A stretch of DNA of 64,000 nucleotides from DASUPK01 sp963795665 (GCA_963795665.1 CAWCIP010000013.1:62001-126000); one strand, 5' to 3'. Numbered from the stretch's first letter, positions 44,664 to 53,700 are shown. The notes: generated by a model from the sequence alone, not told the origin. Made by a program: numbers and translations.

Positions 44664-44695
44664 CGCCGGCCCGCGCCTCCGCGGGTACGAGCAGG

Positions 44696-46012
44696 TCAGC
44701 GATGCCGAAGCGACCAGGCTCGTGGGCCGGAAGGGATCGGCGTCCACGATGGCTCGACGGAACGGAACGATTCGGGGTCGGCGTCGATGATCCCGACCAG
44801 GACCTCCCCCACGATCCGCCCGCCGACCGGTCCGAGCCGATTGCCGTCCTGGAGCGCCTCCGCCTCCTTGAGCACGTAGAGCCAGAGCGGGGTCTCCAAG
44901 TCCCAGCCCTGATCGGACAGCCCCACCTGATCGGATGAGAGGGGTTCGACCCCGAGCTCCCGTGCGACGGCCTCACCCGAGGGCAGGCCGACCGCCTGTC
45001 CGCGCTGCAGATCCCGGTTGGCGAGGGATGCGTAGGGCGAGCCCGCGCCCTCGCCGCTGATCTGGCGCGGCAGGGAGATCAGGGAGCGAGGCAGCGTGCC
45101 GTCGATCTTCTTCGAGCGCTGTGCGCTCCCGTCTCCGGGGACGTCGAACTGGAGAGTCCAGTCGATTGCGTGATCGACCGGCACCGCGCCAAAGCCGATC
45201 AGGTCGGGGAAGACGGGAACCGGTCCGAATCGGCGGTTGACGCGATAGGTATCGCGGATCTGGCTGTGGCCATAGCGGTAGGCGGCATCGGCGAACTCGA
45301 AGGGGATGTAGGGGTCGTCGCCCGGCTGGAACAGCCTCGTCCCGCGCTCGAGCAGCTCCTCCATCAGCTCGTTGCCGACCAGCATCGGCAGGAACTCCTT
45401 GACGATCACCCACTGGTAGTGCCAGGTGGTCGCGCGTCTGGCGTCCTCGAAGACCTCGGCCTCGTCGACGCCGTCCTCGCGCAGGCGGTCGACGATCAGG
45501 TTGTGCGTCTTGATGAAGCGCACCTGCATCTGGCTCATGAACAGGTGCACGTCATTGCGCTGATCGCCCACCAGCGCGATCCCCTCGTGGTTGCGCGGCA
45601 CGTCGTGTCCGCCCTCCCCCAGCAGGAGCTTCGCCGGGTCGTCCTTCTGGAACAGGTAGGGCGACCCCATCGGGCCGGCGGCGTACACACCCTCGAGGTT
45701 CGCGCGCGGGGTGCGGAAGTTCCTGATCTGGTCTGGGTCAGTCCGGTGGCCCAGCGGGGAGCGATCCGCGGTGATGTCGTGCGCGATGAACTGGCCGAAG
45801 AAGGGCCAGCCGGCAGCCATCTCTCCGTCGGCCGGGTCCGCGGTCGAGTCGTCGCAGAACCCACCAGGACTGCCCAGCGCGAGCAGCTCGTCCTCGTCCG
45901 CCTCCAGCGCGGGCAGCGAGTCGAACAGCCTCCGGTAGCGGCCTCCGTAGACCGGCTCGCCGACCCGCTCGGGCGCGAGGCAGTGGTCGCGGGCGATCGC
46001 CTCGGTGCTCAC
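44696..46012 (-). CDS. animal-type heme peroxidase
   Basis: A 438-residue member of the peroxidase-cyclooxygenase superfamily. The distal His78 lies in WPFFGQFIAHDI, the core helix HNLIVDRLRED is at 170-180, the ARRATTWHYQWVIVKEFLP segment follows, and the proximal His249 is in YRYGHSQIRD. No signal peptide is visible, so it may be cytoplasmic, unlike most relatives. GTG start overlaps the reductase-like gene (GTGA), so the two are coupled. It oxidises halides or organic substrates with peroxide; substrate unknown. Confidence 0.9.
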   Translation of the reverse strand: MSTEAIARDHCLAPERVGEPVYGGRYRRLFDSLPALEADEDELLALGSPGGFCDDSTADPADGEMAAGWPFFGQFIAHDITADRSPLGHRTDPDQIRNFRTPRANLEGVYAAGPMGSPYLFQKDDPAKLLLGEGGHDVPRNHEGIALVGDQRNDVHLFMSQMQVRFIKTHNLIVDRLREDGVDEAEVFEDARRATTWHYQWVIVKEFLPMLVGNELMEELLERGTRLFQPGDDPYIPFEFADAAYRYGHSQIRDTYRVNRRFGPVPVFPDLIGFGAVPVDHAIDWTLQFDVPGDGSAQRSKKIDGTLPRSLISLPRQISGEGAGSPYASLANRDLQRGQAVGLPSGEAVARELGVEPLSSDQVGLSDQGWDLETPLWLYVLKEAEALQDGNRLGPVGGRIVGEVLVGIIDADPESFRSVEPSWTPIPSGPRAWSLRHR

Positions 46013-46669
46013 GCGTAGGTCGGGGTCGGGGGGATCTCCTCCCCCGCCTTCACGGCCTCGACCACCTTCTCGGCATCGGGCAGCCGGTACTCCTCGCCGT
46101 ATACGCCGCCCGGGCGTCGCGGCATCTCCATCACGGCGGCGTCCGCATTGCCGCCCAGGTCGACGGGCGCGTAGCCCGCATCCGCGATCAGGCCCATCAC
46201 CACCTTCTTCGCTTCCTCGTCGTCGCCGCAGACCCACTGGACCACGCGATCGGCCTCCGGCCGGAAGGCCGCCTCCGCCTGGAAGGCGGAGGTGAGCGTG
46301 TTGAAGCTCTTCGTGTAGCGGGCGCCGCGGCACGCGAGCGGCGTGGAAGCTGGCCCCCGTCTGTCCCTCGGCCGGCATCTCCGAGCTGCCGTACTGGTTG
46401 GTGGTGTCGATCACGATCTTGCCGTCGAGCGAGCCGGCCGCCGACACCGCGTCGTCGAAGCCGTCCCAGGGGACAGCGAAGACCACCACCTCGCCGAACT
46501 CCGCTGCCTCGGCCGGAGACCCGACGCTGGCCGCGTCGCCGATCTCGGCCGCCAGCCCCTCCAGCTTCGACGGGTCGCGCCCACTCAGCTTGACCTCATG
46601 ACCGCCCTTGGCCAGCTGCGTCGCGCAGTTACCGCCGATCCGGCCTGCCCCGACGATTCCGATCCTCAT
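46009..46669 (-). pseudogene. NADPH-dependent F420 reductase-like protein, with an apparent one-base frameshift
   Basis: A 219-residue Rossmann protein when repaired: RIGIVGAGRIGGNCATQLA, VVVFAVPWDGFDDAV and DTTNQYG at the start, then KSFNTLT and VVQWVCGDDEEAKKVV in the second frame. Removing the extra base at 46327 gives VPGARYTKSFNTLTSAF. This matches F420H2:NADP+ oxidoreductases and their NAD(P)-binding relatives. Whether the cofactor is F420 cannot be told. The ending TYA overlaps the peroxidase start, suggesting a redox pair. Confidence 0.8.
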
Positions 46670-46747
46670 CCCGAGCCCCCTTCGTGCGAATTGGACAACT
46701 CGCTGGATCGTAGGAAACGACCGACCTCGGCTTTGTGCGATTCGCCG

Positions 46748-48742
46748 CTAAGCGCGGATGGCGTCGAGGTCCGCCTTGAGCTCCTTGAGCTCGTCGCGGA
46801 TCCGCGCGGCCTCCTCGAAGCGGAGGTCGTCGGCGGCGGCGAGCATCTCCTCCTCCAGCTCGATCACCAGCTTCTCCAGCTCCTCAGGTGTCTTCGTGGC
46901 CGTCTCGTCCCGGCGGCGCCGGCGGCGGCGGGGCGCGTTCGATTCCATCGCCAGGAACTCGGCCATGTCGGAGATGCCCTTGGTGACGGTCGCGGCGGTG
47001 ATGCCGTGCTCCTCGTTGTAGGCGAGCTGGATGGCGCGCCGGCGATCGGTCTCGGAGATCGCCTTGCGCATCGCGTCGGTCTCCTTGTCCGCGTACATCA
47101 GCACCCGGCCGTCGACGTTCCGCGCCGCGCGGCCGATCGTCTGGATCAGGCTGGTCTCCCCGCGGAGGAAGCCCTCCTTGTCGGCGTCGAGGATCGCGAC
47201 GAGCGAGACCTCGGGAAGGTCGAGGCCCTCCCGCAGCAGGTTGACGCCGACGAGCACGTCGTATTCGCCCAGCCGCAGCTCGCGGATGATCTGGATCCGC
47301 TCCAGGGTGTCGACCTCGGAGTGCAGGTAGCGGACCCGAAAGCCGTGCTCGAGCAGGTACTCGGTGAGATCCTCGGCCATCTTCTTGGTCAGGGTCGTGA
47401 CCAGCACGCGCTCGTCGCGCTCGGCCCGGACCCTGACCTCGTTCATCAGGTCGTCGATCTGGTTCTTGGTCTCGCGGACCTCGACGTCGGGGTCGACGAT
47501 TCCCGTCGGGCGGACGATCTGCTCGACGACGTTGGAGGACTCGGCCCTCTCCCACGGCCCCGGCGTCGCCGAGACCAGCACCATCTGGCCGATCCGGTCG
47601 AGGAACTCGTCGAACTTGAGCGGGCGGTTGTCCACCGCGCTCGGCAGCCGGAAGCCGAAGTCGACCAGGGTCGACTTGCGCGAGTAGTCGCCCTCGTACA
47701 TGCCGCCGAGCTGGGGAATCGTCTGGTGCGACTCGTCCACGAAGAGGACGAAGTCGTCCGGGAAGTAGTCGATCAGCGTGTACGGCGGGCTGCCCGGCGG
47801 GCGGCCATCGAGAATCCGCGAGTAGTTCTCGATCCCCGGGCAGAAGCCGAGCTCGCGCATCATCTCCATGTCGTACCGGGTGCGCTGCTGGAGCCGGTGC
47901 GCCTCGAGCTGCTTGCCGTGCTCCTCGAAGTGGGCGACCTGGTTGCGCAGCTCGCGCTCGATCTCATCGACCGCGCGCTCCATCGTCTCCTCCTTGACGA
48001 CGTAGTGGCTCGCCGGCCAGACCGAGACGTGGTCGATCACGTCGAGGATCTCGCCGGTCAGCGGGTCGAAGTGCTGGATCGCCTCGATCTCGTCGCCGAA
48101 GAGCTGGATCCGGTAGGCGGACTCGGCATACGCCGGGTAGATCTCGAGCACCTCGCCGCGCGCCCGGAACGCCCCGCGGGCCAGGTTCTGGTCGTTGCGG
48201 CGGTACTGCATGCCGACCAGCTTGCGGAAGACGTCCTGGCGGTCGATCCAGTCGCCGACCTTGAAGAGCTGCATCTGCTCGCGGTAGAGCTGGGGCGAAC
48301 CGATCCCGTAGATGCAGGAGACCGAGGCGACGATGATCACGTCGTCGCGGGCGAAGAGCGAGGCGGTCGCGGCGTGGCGCAGCCGGTCGATCTCATCGTT
48401 GATCGAGGAGTCCTTCTCGATGTAGAGGTCCTGCGCCGGGACGTAGGCCTCGGGCTGGTAGTAGTCGTAGTAGCTGACGAAGTACTCGACGGCGTTGTCC
48501 GGGAAGAACTCGCGGAACTCGTTGCAGAGCTGCGCGGCCAGCGTCTTGTTGTGGGCGATCACGAGCGCCGGGCGCTGAACGCGCTCGATGGTCGCCGCCA
48601 TCGTGAACGTCTTGCCGGTCCCGGTGGCCCCGAGCAGCGTCTGAAACCGCTGCTTCGACTCGATGCCCTCGGCGAGGCCCTCGATGGCCTTCGGCTGATC
48701 GGCGGTCGGCGTGTAGGCCGGGTTGAGCTTGAACTTCGGCAC
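46748..48742 (-). CDS. uvrB: excinuclease ABC subunit B
   Basis: A complete 664-residue UvrB helicase. Walker A is TLLGATGTGKTFTMA, the beta hairpin YYDYYQPEAYVP, then DESHQT (DEAH-like box) and QTIGRAARN; the C-terminal UVR motif (LRFEEAARIRDELKEL) binds UvrC. A basic stretch (RRRRRRRDE) precedes it. GTG start with a TACGCT -10 seven bases upstream. No SOS box is seen, unlike uvrA. Works with UvrA in nucleotide excision repair. Confidence 0.96.
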   Translation of the reverse strand: MPKFKLNPAYTPTADQPKAIEGLAEGIESKQRFQTLLGATGTGKTFTMAATIERVQRPALVIAHNKTLAAQLCNEFREFFPDNAVEYFVSYYDYYQPEAYVPAQDLYIEKDSSINDEIDRLRHAATASLFARDDVIIVASVSCIYGIGSPQLYREQMQLFKVGDWIDRQDVFRKLVGMQYRRNDQNLARGAFRARGEVLEIYPAYAESAYRIQLFGDEIEAIQHFDPLTGEILDVIDHVSVWPASHYVVKEETMERAVDEIERELRNQVAHFEEHGKQLEAHRLQQRTRYDMEMMRELGFCPGIENYSRILDGRPPGSPPYTLIDYFPDDFVLFVDESHQTIPQLGGMYEGDYSRKSTLVDFGFRLPSAVDNRPLKFDEFLDRIGQMVLVSATPGPWERAESSNVVEQIVRPTGIVDPDVEVRETKNQIDDLMNEVRVRAERDERVLVTTLTKKMAEDLTEYLLEHGFRVRYLHSEVDTLERIQIIRELRLGEYDVLVGVNLLREGLDLPEVSLVAILDADKEGFLRGETSLIQTIGRAARNVDGRVLMYADKETDAMRKAISETDRRRAIQLAYNEEHGITAATVTKGISDMAEFLAMESNAPRRRRRRRDETATKTPEELEKLVIELEEEMLAAADDLRFEEAARIRDELKELKADLDAIRA

Positions 48743-48749
48743 CGGACTG

Positions 48750-48755
48750 AGCGTA
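48750..48755 (-). promoter_or_regulatory. -10 element TACGCT, leaderless promoter of uvrB
   Basis: Minus-strand TANNNT element 7 bases before the GTG start at 48742. Confidence 0.4.
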
Positions 48756-48817
48756 GCTGGCGGCCGTTACCGGAAAACCGCGAGTTGCAAAGGCGGCGGA
48801 CCGGGTACCCCGCAAGC

Positions 48818-50464
48818 ATGCCGGGACTTCTGCTGGGCCCGCTGCTGCGCTACGTCGGCGAGACCGAGGCGACGGTGTGGGTCGAGACGGATGCTCCCTG
48901 CGAGGTCGAGGTGCTGGGACGGCGCGACCGGACGTTCTGCGTGGAGGGTCATCACTACGCCCTCGTCTGTCTGGACGGCCTCGAGCCGGGCTCGTCCTAC
49001 GAGTACGAGATGAAGCTCGACGGCGACCGCGTCTGGCCGCCGGCCGATAGCGGCTTCCCGCCGAGCCGTCTGCGGACGCTCCAGCGTGACGCCCCCCTTC
49101 GTATCGTCTTCGGCTCGTGCAGGGTCGCGGTGCCGCACATCCCGCCCTACACCCTGACCAAGGACGAGGACCCGGAGCACGGCCGGGAGATCGACGCTCT
49201 CTACGCCCTCGCCATCCGGATGAAGGAACAGCCCGCCGAGGAGTGGCCGCACCTGCTCCTCATGATCGGCGACCAGGTCTACGCCGACGAGGACGCACCG
49301 AGAACGCGCGAGTTCATCCGCGAGCGTCGGGGAACCGACGGCGACCCTGGCGAGGAGGTGGCGGACTTCGAGGAGTACACGCACCTGTACCGGGAGACCT
49401 GGGGAGAGGAGCCGATCCGGTGGCTGCTCTCCACTGTGCCCTCGGCGATGATCTTCGACGACCACGACATCCACGACGACTGGAACACGTCGATCTCGTG
49501 GCTCGAGGAGATGCGGGCGAAGCCCTGGTGGGATCGCAGGATCACCGGCGGTCTCGCCAGCTACTGGGTCTATCAGGCGCTCGGGAACTTCTCGCCGGAC
49601 CAGATCGCCGACCGAGGACTGCTCGATCACCTCAAGTCGCGCCCCGACTCCGGGCGGGCGCTCCACGAGTGGGCCCGCGACGTCGACTGGGGCAGCGACG
49701 GCAGGCGCTGGAGCCTCTCGCGTGACCTCGGCGGCGTTCGGCTCGTGATGCTCGACTCACGCGAGGGCCGCGTGCTGGGAGAGCGCCCGCGGCGGATGTT
49801 CGACGACGACGAGTGGAGATGGCTCGAGGGCGTCGTGACGGGCGACGTCCGGCACCTGGTCATCGCCGACACCCTGCCGATCTTCCTGCCGCAGGCGATT
49901 CACAACCTCGAATCGTGGAACGACGCGGTCGCCGACGGGGCCTGGACGAAGCTGCTCAAAGGGTTCGGTGAGCGGGTGCGCCGCGCGCTGGACCTCGAGC
50001 ACTGGGGCGCCTTCCCCCATTCGTTCGAGCAGATGGTCGAGCTGATCCGGGCGGCCGGAGCCGGCGAGCGGGGCGACCCCCCGTCCTCGATCCTGACGCT
50101 GGGAGGTGACATCCACCACGCGTACCTCGCCCGCGTGGACTTCCCCGAGGCCGACCGTGTGACGAGTCCCGTCTGGCAGGCCGTCTGCTCTCCCTTCCGC
50201 AACGCCCTGAGCAAGCGGGAGCGCCGGGTCGCGCTGGCCGGGGACTCGAGGATCGCGCGAAGTCTCACCCGCGGTCTGGCGCGGTCTGCCGGCGTGAAGC
50301 TGCCGAAGGTGGAGTGGCACCTCGAGCAGGAGCCGACCTTCGACAACCAGTTCGCCACCCTCGACTTCGACGGGGACCGCGTCACGCTCCGGATCGAGAA
50401 GGTGGTTCCCGGGGACTGGCGTCGCCCTCGGATCGAGACCTCCTTGCAGAGGGCCCTCGCCTAG
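48818..50464 (+). CDS. PhoD-like alkaline phosphatase/metallophosphoesterase
   Basis: A 548-residue protein with an N-terminal PhoD_N-like sandwich (1-85) and a metallophosphatase domain. Metal-binding motifs are MIGDQVYADED, MIFDDHDIHDDWN and TLGGDIHHAYLA. No signal peptide is seen, so it may be cytoplasmic, in contrast to classic PhoD. It probably hydrolyses phosphodiesters or phosphomonoesters with Ca2+/Fe. Divergent from uvrB; ends in a 4-base overlap with the convergent TetR gene. Confidence 0.88.
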   Translation: MPGLLLGPLLRYVGETEATVWVETDAPCEVEVLGRRDRTFCVEGHHYALVCLDGLEPGSSYEYEMKLDGDRVWPPADSGFPPSRLRTLQRDAPLRIVFGSCRVAVPHIPPYTLTKDEDPEHGREIDALYALAIRMKEQPAEEWPHLLLMIGDQVYADEDAPRTREFIRERRGTDGDPGEEVADFEEYTHLYRETWGEEPIRWLLSTVPSAMIFDDHDIHDDWNTSISWLEEMRAKPWWDRRITGGLASYWVYQALGNFSPDQIADRGLLDHLKSRPDSGRALHEWARDVDWGSDGRRWSLSRDLGGVRLVMLDSREGRVLGERPRRMFDDDEWRWLEGVVTGDVRHLVIADTLPIFLPQAIHNLESWNDAVADGAWTKLLKGFGERVRRALDLEHWGAFPHSFEQMVELIRAAGAGERGDPPSSILTLGGDIHHAYLARVDFPEADRVTSPVWQAVCSPFRNALSKRERRVALAGDSRIARSLTRGLARSAGVKLPKVEWHLEQEPTFDNQFATLDFDGDRVTLRIEKVVPGDWRRPRIETSLQRALA

Positions 50465-51087
50465 CCCTGGGCCGCGGCGATGCCCTCGGCCGTGGCGCCG
50501 AGGGCCTTCACCAGCATCTCGACCAGCGCGTCGCGATCGGGCGAGCCCTCCTCGAGCCAGGTCAGCATCGCCGCCTCCACGTAGGAGGTCCACGCGCGCA
50601 GGCCGACCCGGACAGCCGGCTGCTGTGGATCCAGCCCCATCGCCTCGGCGAGCCGGGTGACACGCCACCAGCGCGCGCGCTCCAGAGCGTCCCGCACCTC
50701 GCTGAATCCCGTAGCCCGCGTCATCAGGTTGCGGTAGCCCGCCGGGTGCTCGCTGATCGCATCGGCGAAGTTGCCGAGACCCTCGCGCAGCCGCTCCACC
50801 GGAGGCAGCTCGGGATCGGGCTCCACCCGGGAGCGAAAGCCCTCGATCAGGGGCTCGAGACATGCGACGTACAGTCCCTTCTTGCTGCCGAAGTACTGGA
50901 AGACAAGGCCGTGGGAGACGCCGGCCGCGTCGGCGACCTCGTCGACCGAGACCTCGTCATAGTCGCGATCGCCGAAGACCTCGAGGGCTGCCGCAAGCAG
51001 CTGCGCCCGGCGCTCGCCGGCCCGCTCCGTTGTCAGGGGACGTGAGGCGATGAGCCAGGATAGTCCGGGTTGACTTTGGGTCAACAC
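50461..51087 (-). CDS. TetR-family repressor
   Basis: A protein of up to 208 residues. The DNA-binding region is ERRAQLLAAALEVFGDRDYDEVSVDEVADAAGVSHGLVFQYFGSKKGLY (about 25-73), followed by an all-helical ligand-binding domain. The start is unresolved: the longest frame begins at GTG 51087 inside an operator, and a TTGACC / TATCCT promoter with a 16-base spacer lies within the first codons, yet no ATG, GTG or TTG follows in frame before the helix-turn-helix. It very likely represses itself and the divergent copper protein gene. Confidence 0.88.
   Translation of the reverse strand: MLTQSQPGLSWLIASRPLTTERAGERRAQLLAAALEVFGDRDYDEVSVDEVADAAGVSHGLVFQYFGSKKGLYVACLEPLIEGFRSRVEPDPELPPVERLREGLGNFADAISEHPAGYRNLMTRATGFSEVRDALERARWWRVTRLAEAMGLDPQQPAVRVGLRAWTSYVEAAMLTWLEEGSPDRDALVEMLVKALGATAEGIAAAQG
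51069..51085. promoter_or_regulatory. putative TetR operator site 1
   Basis: GTTGACTTTGGGTCAAC: a perfect 6-bp inverted repeat with a 5-base centre, overlapping the minus-strand TTGACC -35 of the repressor gene. Confidence 0.65.
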
Positions 51088-51137
51088 CTAGTAGTTGGTG
51101 ACCGGGCGCCCAGGGCCGCTGGTAATGTCCGCCATTC

Positions 51138-51153
51138 GTTGACTCCGAGTCAG
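51138..51153. promoter_or_regulatory. putative TetR operator site 2
   Basis: GTTGACTCCGAGTCAG shares TTGACT...(A/G)GTCA with site 1 and is symmetrical about C51146. It lies just downstream of a TAATGT -10 (51123-51128), 23 bases before the divergent gene start, a classic repressor position. Confidence 0.65.
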
Positions 51154-51175
51154 TCGGGGTCGCAGAGGAGGAAGA

Positions 51176-52813
51176 GTGGGAAACTCGCGCACGGAAGCGC
51201 GCAGGCGATCAAAGGGGCGAACGACCGCGGCGATCGTCGGCGTGACCGCGCTGCTCGGCATCGCGGCGACCGTCCTCTTCGTGCCCGGTGGCGCCTCAGC
51301 GGCGCCTCCAAACCCCTGCGTGGCCGGCGCGACCGTCGGGACCGAGACCACGTACACCTGCGACATCCCCACCGGGACGATCGGCGGCTACGAGGTGCGG
51401 CAATGGGTGACCAGCGCCCCCAACCCGCTCAAGGGCACCGGCACAAGCACAGGGTTCATCACCCACATGGAGACCGACGTCGTCGATCCCGGCACCGACC
51501 AGCCGGTGCCGATCCAGCGCCTGATGCTCCATCACATCGTCTTCATCAATGCGGCGCACCAGGACAGCACCTGCGCCGGCAACGGCTATCTGGGCTTCGA
51601 CAGCCGCCCGAGCCTCGGGAATTTTTCCCCCCAGCGCTTCTACGCGGCGGGCGAGGAGCGGGCGAAGATGTCCCTCCCCGACGGATACGGATACAAGCTC
51701 AACGCCGGCGACCCGTGGGCCGTCCTGTCGATGGTGATGAACCATCGCTCAACCGCGGACAACGCACTGATCCACTACACGGTCACGGTCGACACGAACC
51801 CGAACCTGACGCCCGTCACCCCCTACTGGCTCGACGTCCGCAATTGCCGTGCCGACCCGATCTACAACGTCCCTGGGGTCCCGCAGAAGGCCAAGAAGAC
51901 GAAGAGGTCCAAGAAGGGCAAGGGACGCAAGGCCGCGACCGCCTCCAAGCACAAGAAGAGCAAGGGCAAGAAGCACCGAAAGAAGCACAAGAAGACCGCC
52001 ACACTCCCGACCACCGACGAGACGGCGGACTACACGTGGCCCGAGAGCGGCCACCTGATCGCCGGGGCCGGGCATGTCCATGGCGGCGCGGTCGACATCA
52101 ACCTGACCGAGCCCAGCTGCGGCAACCGCAAGGTGGCCGAGTCCGATCCCACCTGGGGCCTGCCCGACCACCCCTTCTACAACGTACGGCCCGTGCTGCA
52201 CGAGCCGGGGCCGATCAACATGAGCGCTTTCGGCGACACGACCGGCCTCCCCATCCACAAGGGCGAGACGCTCAGGCTCAACTCGGTTTACGGCGACTCC
52301 CAGCCGCATGTCCGGGTGATGGGGATCATGATCGTCTACTTCGCCCCCGATCCATCCGTTACGCAGAACTGCGGGCCAACTCCGAACTGGACGATCCTGA
52401 AGACGAACCAACCCGGCCGCACCGGGCCGATCCCCTTCACGATCCCGCTCACGGCGCTCGACGCCAACGGCCAGGCGACCACCATCAACGCCCCACCCGG
52501 ACAGCTGCAGAACGCTTCCTCCGGCACGGTGGTCCCCGTGGGTGACAGGTACTTCGGCGACCCCAACCTGCGCGTCAGACAGGGTTCCTCCCTGACCTGG
52601 CAGTTCGGCGGACAGGAGATTCACAACCTGACGCTCGCCAACGGCCCCGAGGGCATCGGCTCCGACAACCTCGACGGCAACCGGACCTATACGCAGAGGT
52701 TCAGCCGCCCGGGGACCTACCGCTTCTTCTGCGCCCTACATCCGGTGCAGATGCAGGAGCGGGTCGTCGTCACCGCCAAGAAGAAGCACAAGAAGCACAA
52801 AAAGAAGCGGTAG
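51176..52813 (+). CDS. secreted copper protein: PHM-like monooxygenase core plus cupredoxin
   Basis: A 545-residue exported protein: signal peptide to about 42, then a two-domain core with the copper pattern of peptidylglycine hydroxylating monooxygenase: His119-His120 (LMLHHIVF), His200 before Tyr (LIHYTV), His300-x-His302 (GHVHGG) and Met382 (VRVMGIMIVYF). A 40-residue Lys/His-rich insert (KAKKTKRSKK to HRKKHKK, 238-273) splits the core between the two copper sites. The C-terminal cupredoxin (455-534) has His483, Cys519, His522 and Met526 (FFCALHPVQM), a type 1 copper site. The tail is again polybasic (KKKHKKHKKKR). Strong AGGAGG Shine-Dalgarno, GTG start. Likely copper-dependent oxidation, regulated by the TetR protein. 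Substrate unknown. Confidence 0.85.
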   Translation: MGNSRTEARRRSKGRTTAAIVGVTALLGIAATVLFVPGGASAAPPNPCVAGATVGTETTYTCDIPTGTIGGYEVRQWVTSAPNPLKGTGTSTGFITHMETDVVDPGTDQPVPIQRLMLHHIVFINAAHQDSTCAGNGYLGFDSRPSLGNFSPQRFYAAGEERAKMSLPDGYGYKLNAGDPWAVLSMVMNHRSTADNALIHYTVTVDTNPNLTPVTPYWLDVRNCRADPIYNVPGVPQKAKKTKRSKKGKGRKAATASKHKKSKGKKHRKKHKKTATLPTTDETADYTWPESGHLIAGAGHVHGGAVDINLTEPSCGNRKVAESDPTWGLPDHPFYNVRPVLHEPGPINMSAFGDTTGLPIHKGETLRLNSVYGDSQPHVRVMGIMIVYFAPDPSVTQNCGPTPNWTILKTNQPGRTGPIPFTIPLTALDANGQATTINAPPGQLQNASSGTVVPVGDRYFGDPNLRVRQGSSLTWQFGGQEIHNLTLANGPEGIGSDNLDGNRTYTQRFSRPGTYRFFCALHPVQMQERVVVTAKKKHKKHKKKR

Positions 52814-52814
52814 A

Positions 52815-52850
52815 CGGCTTCGCATTCAAATCGCGGCCACTAGCTACGGG
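52815..52850 (+). repeat. dispersed repeat, degenerate 5' fragment (copy D)
   Basis: CGGCTTCGC and TCGCGGCCAC match the 5' end of copy B (57601-57628) with small changes between; the hairpin half is absent. It lies between convergent genes and includes the last codons of the protease gene. Confidence 0.45.
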
Positions 52851-53677
52851 GTCTCGATGAAGCCCAGGCTCGCGGAGACCCTCGAGTAGACGGTCGGGGC
52901 CGCGGGCAGGCCGCAGAGGGCGCCGCCGAAGGAGACGGTTCCCACCTCGATCGGACCTGTGGCCGTGTTCGCCACGAGCGGCCCGCCGCTGTCGCCCGAG
53001 CAGGCCGTGGTGTGGATGTTGAAGCGCCCGGGCTTCTTGCGGCGGGCGCCCAGCGCGCAGATCATGCTCTCGGGCGCGAACAGGTCCTGCGTATAGGCCT
53101 TCAGGCATCTGCGGTCGGAGCGGACCTTCTCCGTCGTCGACTTCAGGAATCCGGAGAGGTGCGTGCCGAACGGATTGGTGGCCCCGAATCCCGCGACCTG
53201 GAGCAGAGCGCCGGGCGGTGTGGTTACCGCGTTCAGATCCGGCGTGGCCAGGGGGATCGGAGCTGCGCCGGCCGGCTGAGCGAGGTTCAGCACGGCAACG
53301 TCATGCAGGCCGGTCTGCTCGAAATCCGGGTGAACGCGCCCGGAGACCACGCCGATCGCTTGGCCGACGGCCGCGTCGCGCAGCCTGGGCCGCCCGATGA
53401 TCACCTGGAAGTTGGCGAGATTGAAGCCGGCGACGCAGTGCCCCGCGGTCAGGACCTCGGTCGGGCCGATCACCGACCCGCTGCAGTGCATGTGCCCCTT
53501 GCGGAAGATGGCGACGGCGTAGGGCCACTCGGCCGGGTTGGCGGAGCGGCCCCCGACGATCGAGGAGTGCGCACGCGGCGCCGCGACGGCGGCCGTGGAC
53601 GGCAGGATGCCGGCGGTCAGCGCGGCGGCACATGCGATGGCTGCCAGCAGGCTGCGATGTCTTGCGCTCCGCTTCAT
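52844..53677 (-). CDS. secreted trypsin-like serine protease
   Basis: A 277-residue exported S1-family protease. Signal peptide 1-33, a short propeptide, and the mature N terminus IVGG (40-43). The catalytic triad is His80 (LTAGHC), Asp126 (LHDVAVL) and Ser230 (CSGDSGGP). Disulfide-forming Cys65/81, Cys191/207 and Cys226 with the C-terminal Cys are in their usual places. The residue six before Ser230 is not the trypsin-type Asp, so specificity is uncertain. Start supported by GGGAGAG. Confidence 0.93.
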   Translation of the reverse strand: MKRSARHRSLLAAIACAAALTAGILPSTAAVAAPRAHSSIVGGRSANPAEWPYAVAIFRKGHMHCSGSVIGPTEVLTAGHCVAGFNLANFQVIIGRPRLRDAAVGQAIGVVSGRVHPDFEQTGLHDVAVLNLAQPAGAAPIPLATPDLNAVTTPPGALLQVAGFGATNPFGTHLSGFLKSTTEKVRSDRRCLKAYTQDLFAPESMICALGARRKKPGRFNIHTTACSGDSGGPLVANTATGPIEVGTVSFGGALCGLPAAPTVYSRVSASLGFIETP

Positions 53678-53700
53678 AGCGTCATCTCTCCCGCGTCCCG

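Noticed and set aside
46343..48817. Long plus-strand frame upstream of the PhoD-like gene
   Set aside because: It lies antisense to uvrB and continues by chance into the phosphatase frame; only the part from ATG 48818 resembles a protein family.
48743..48817. SOS box for uvrB
   Set aside because: No GAAC-N4-GTTC arrangement exists in this gap.
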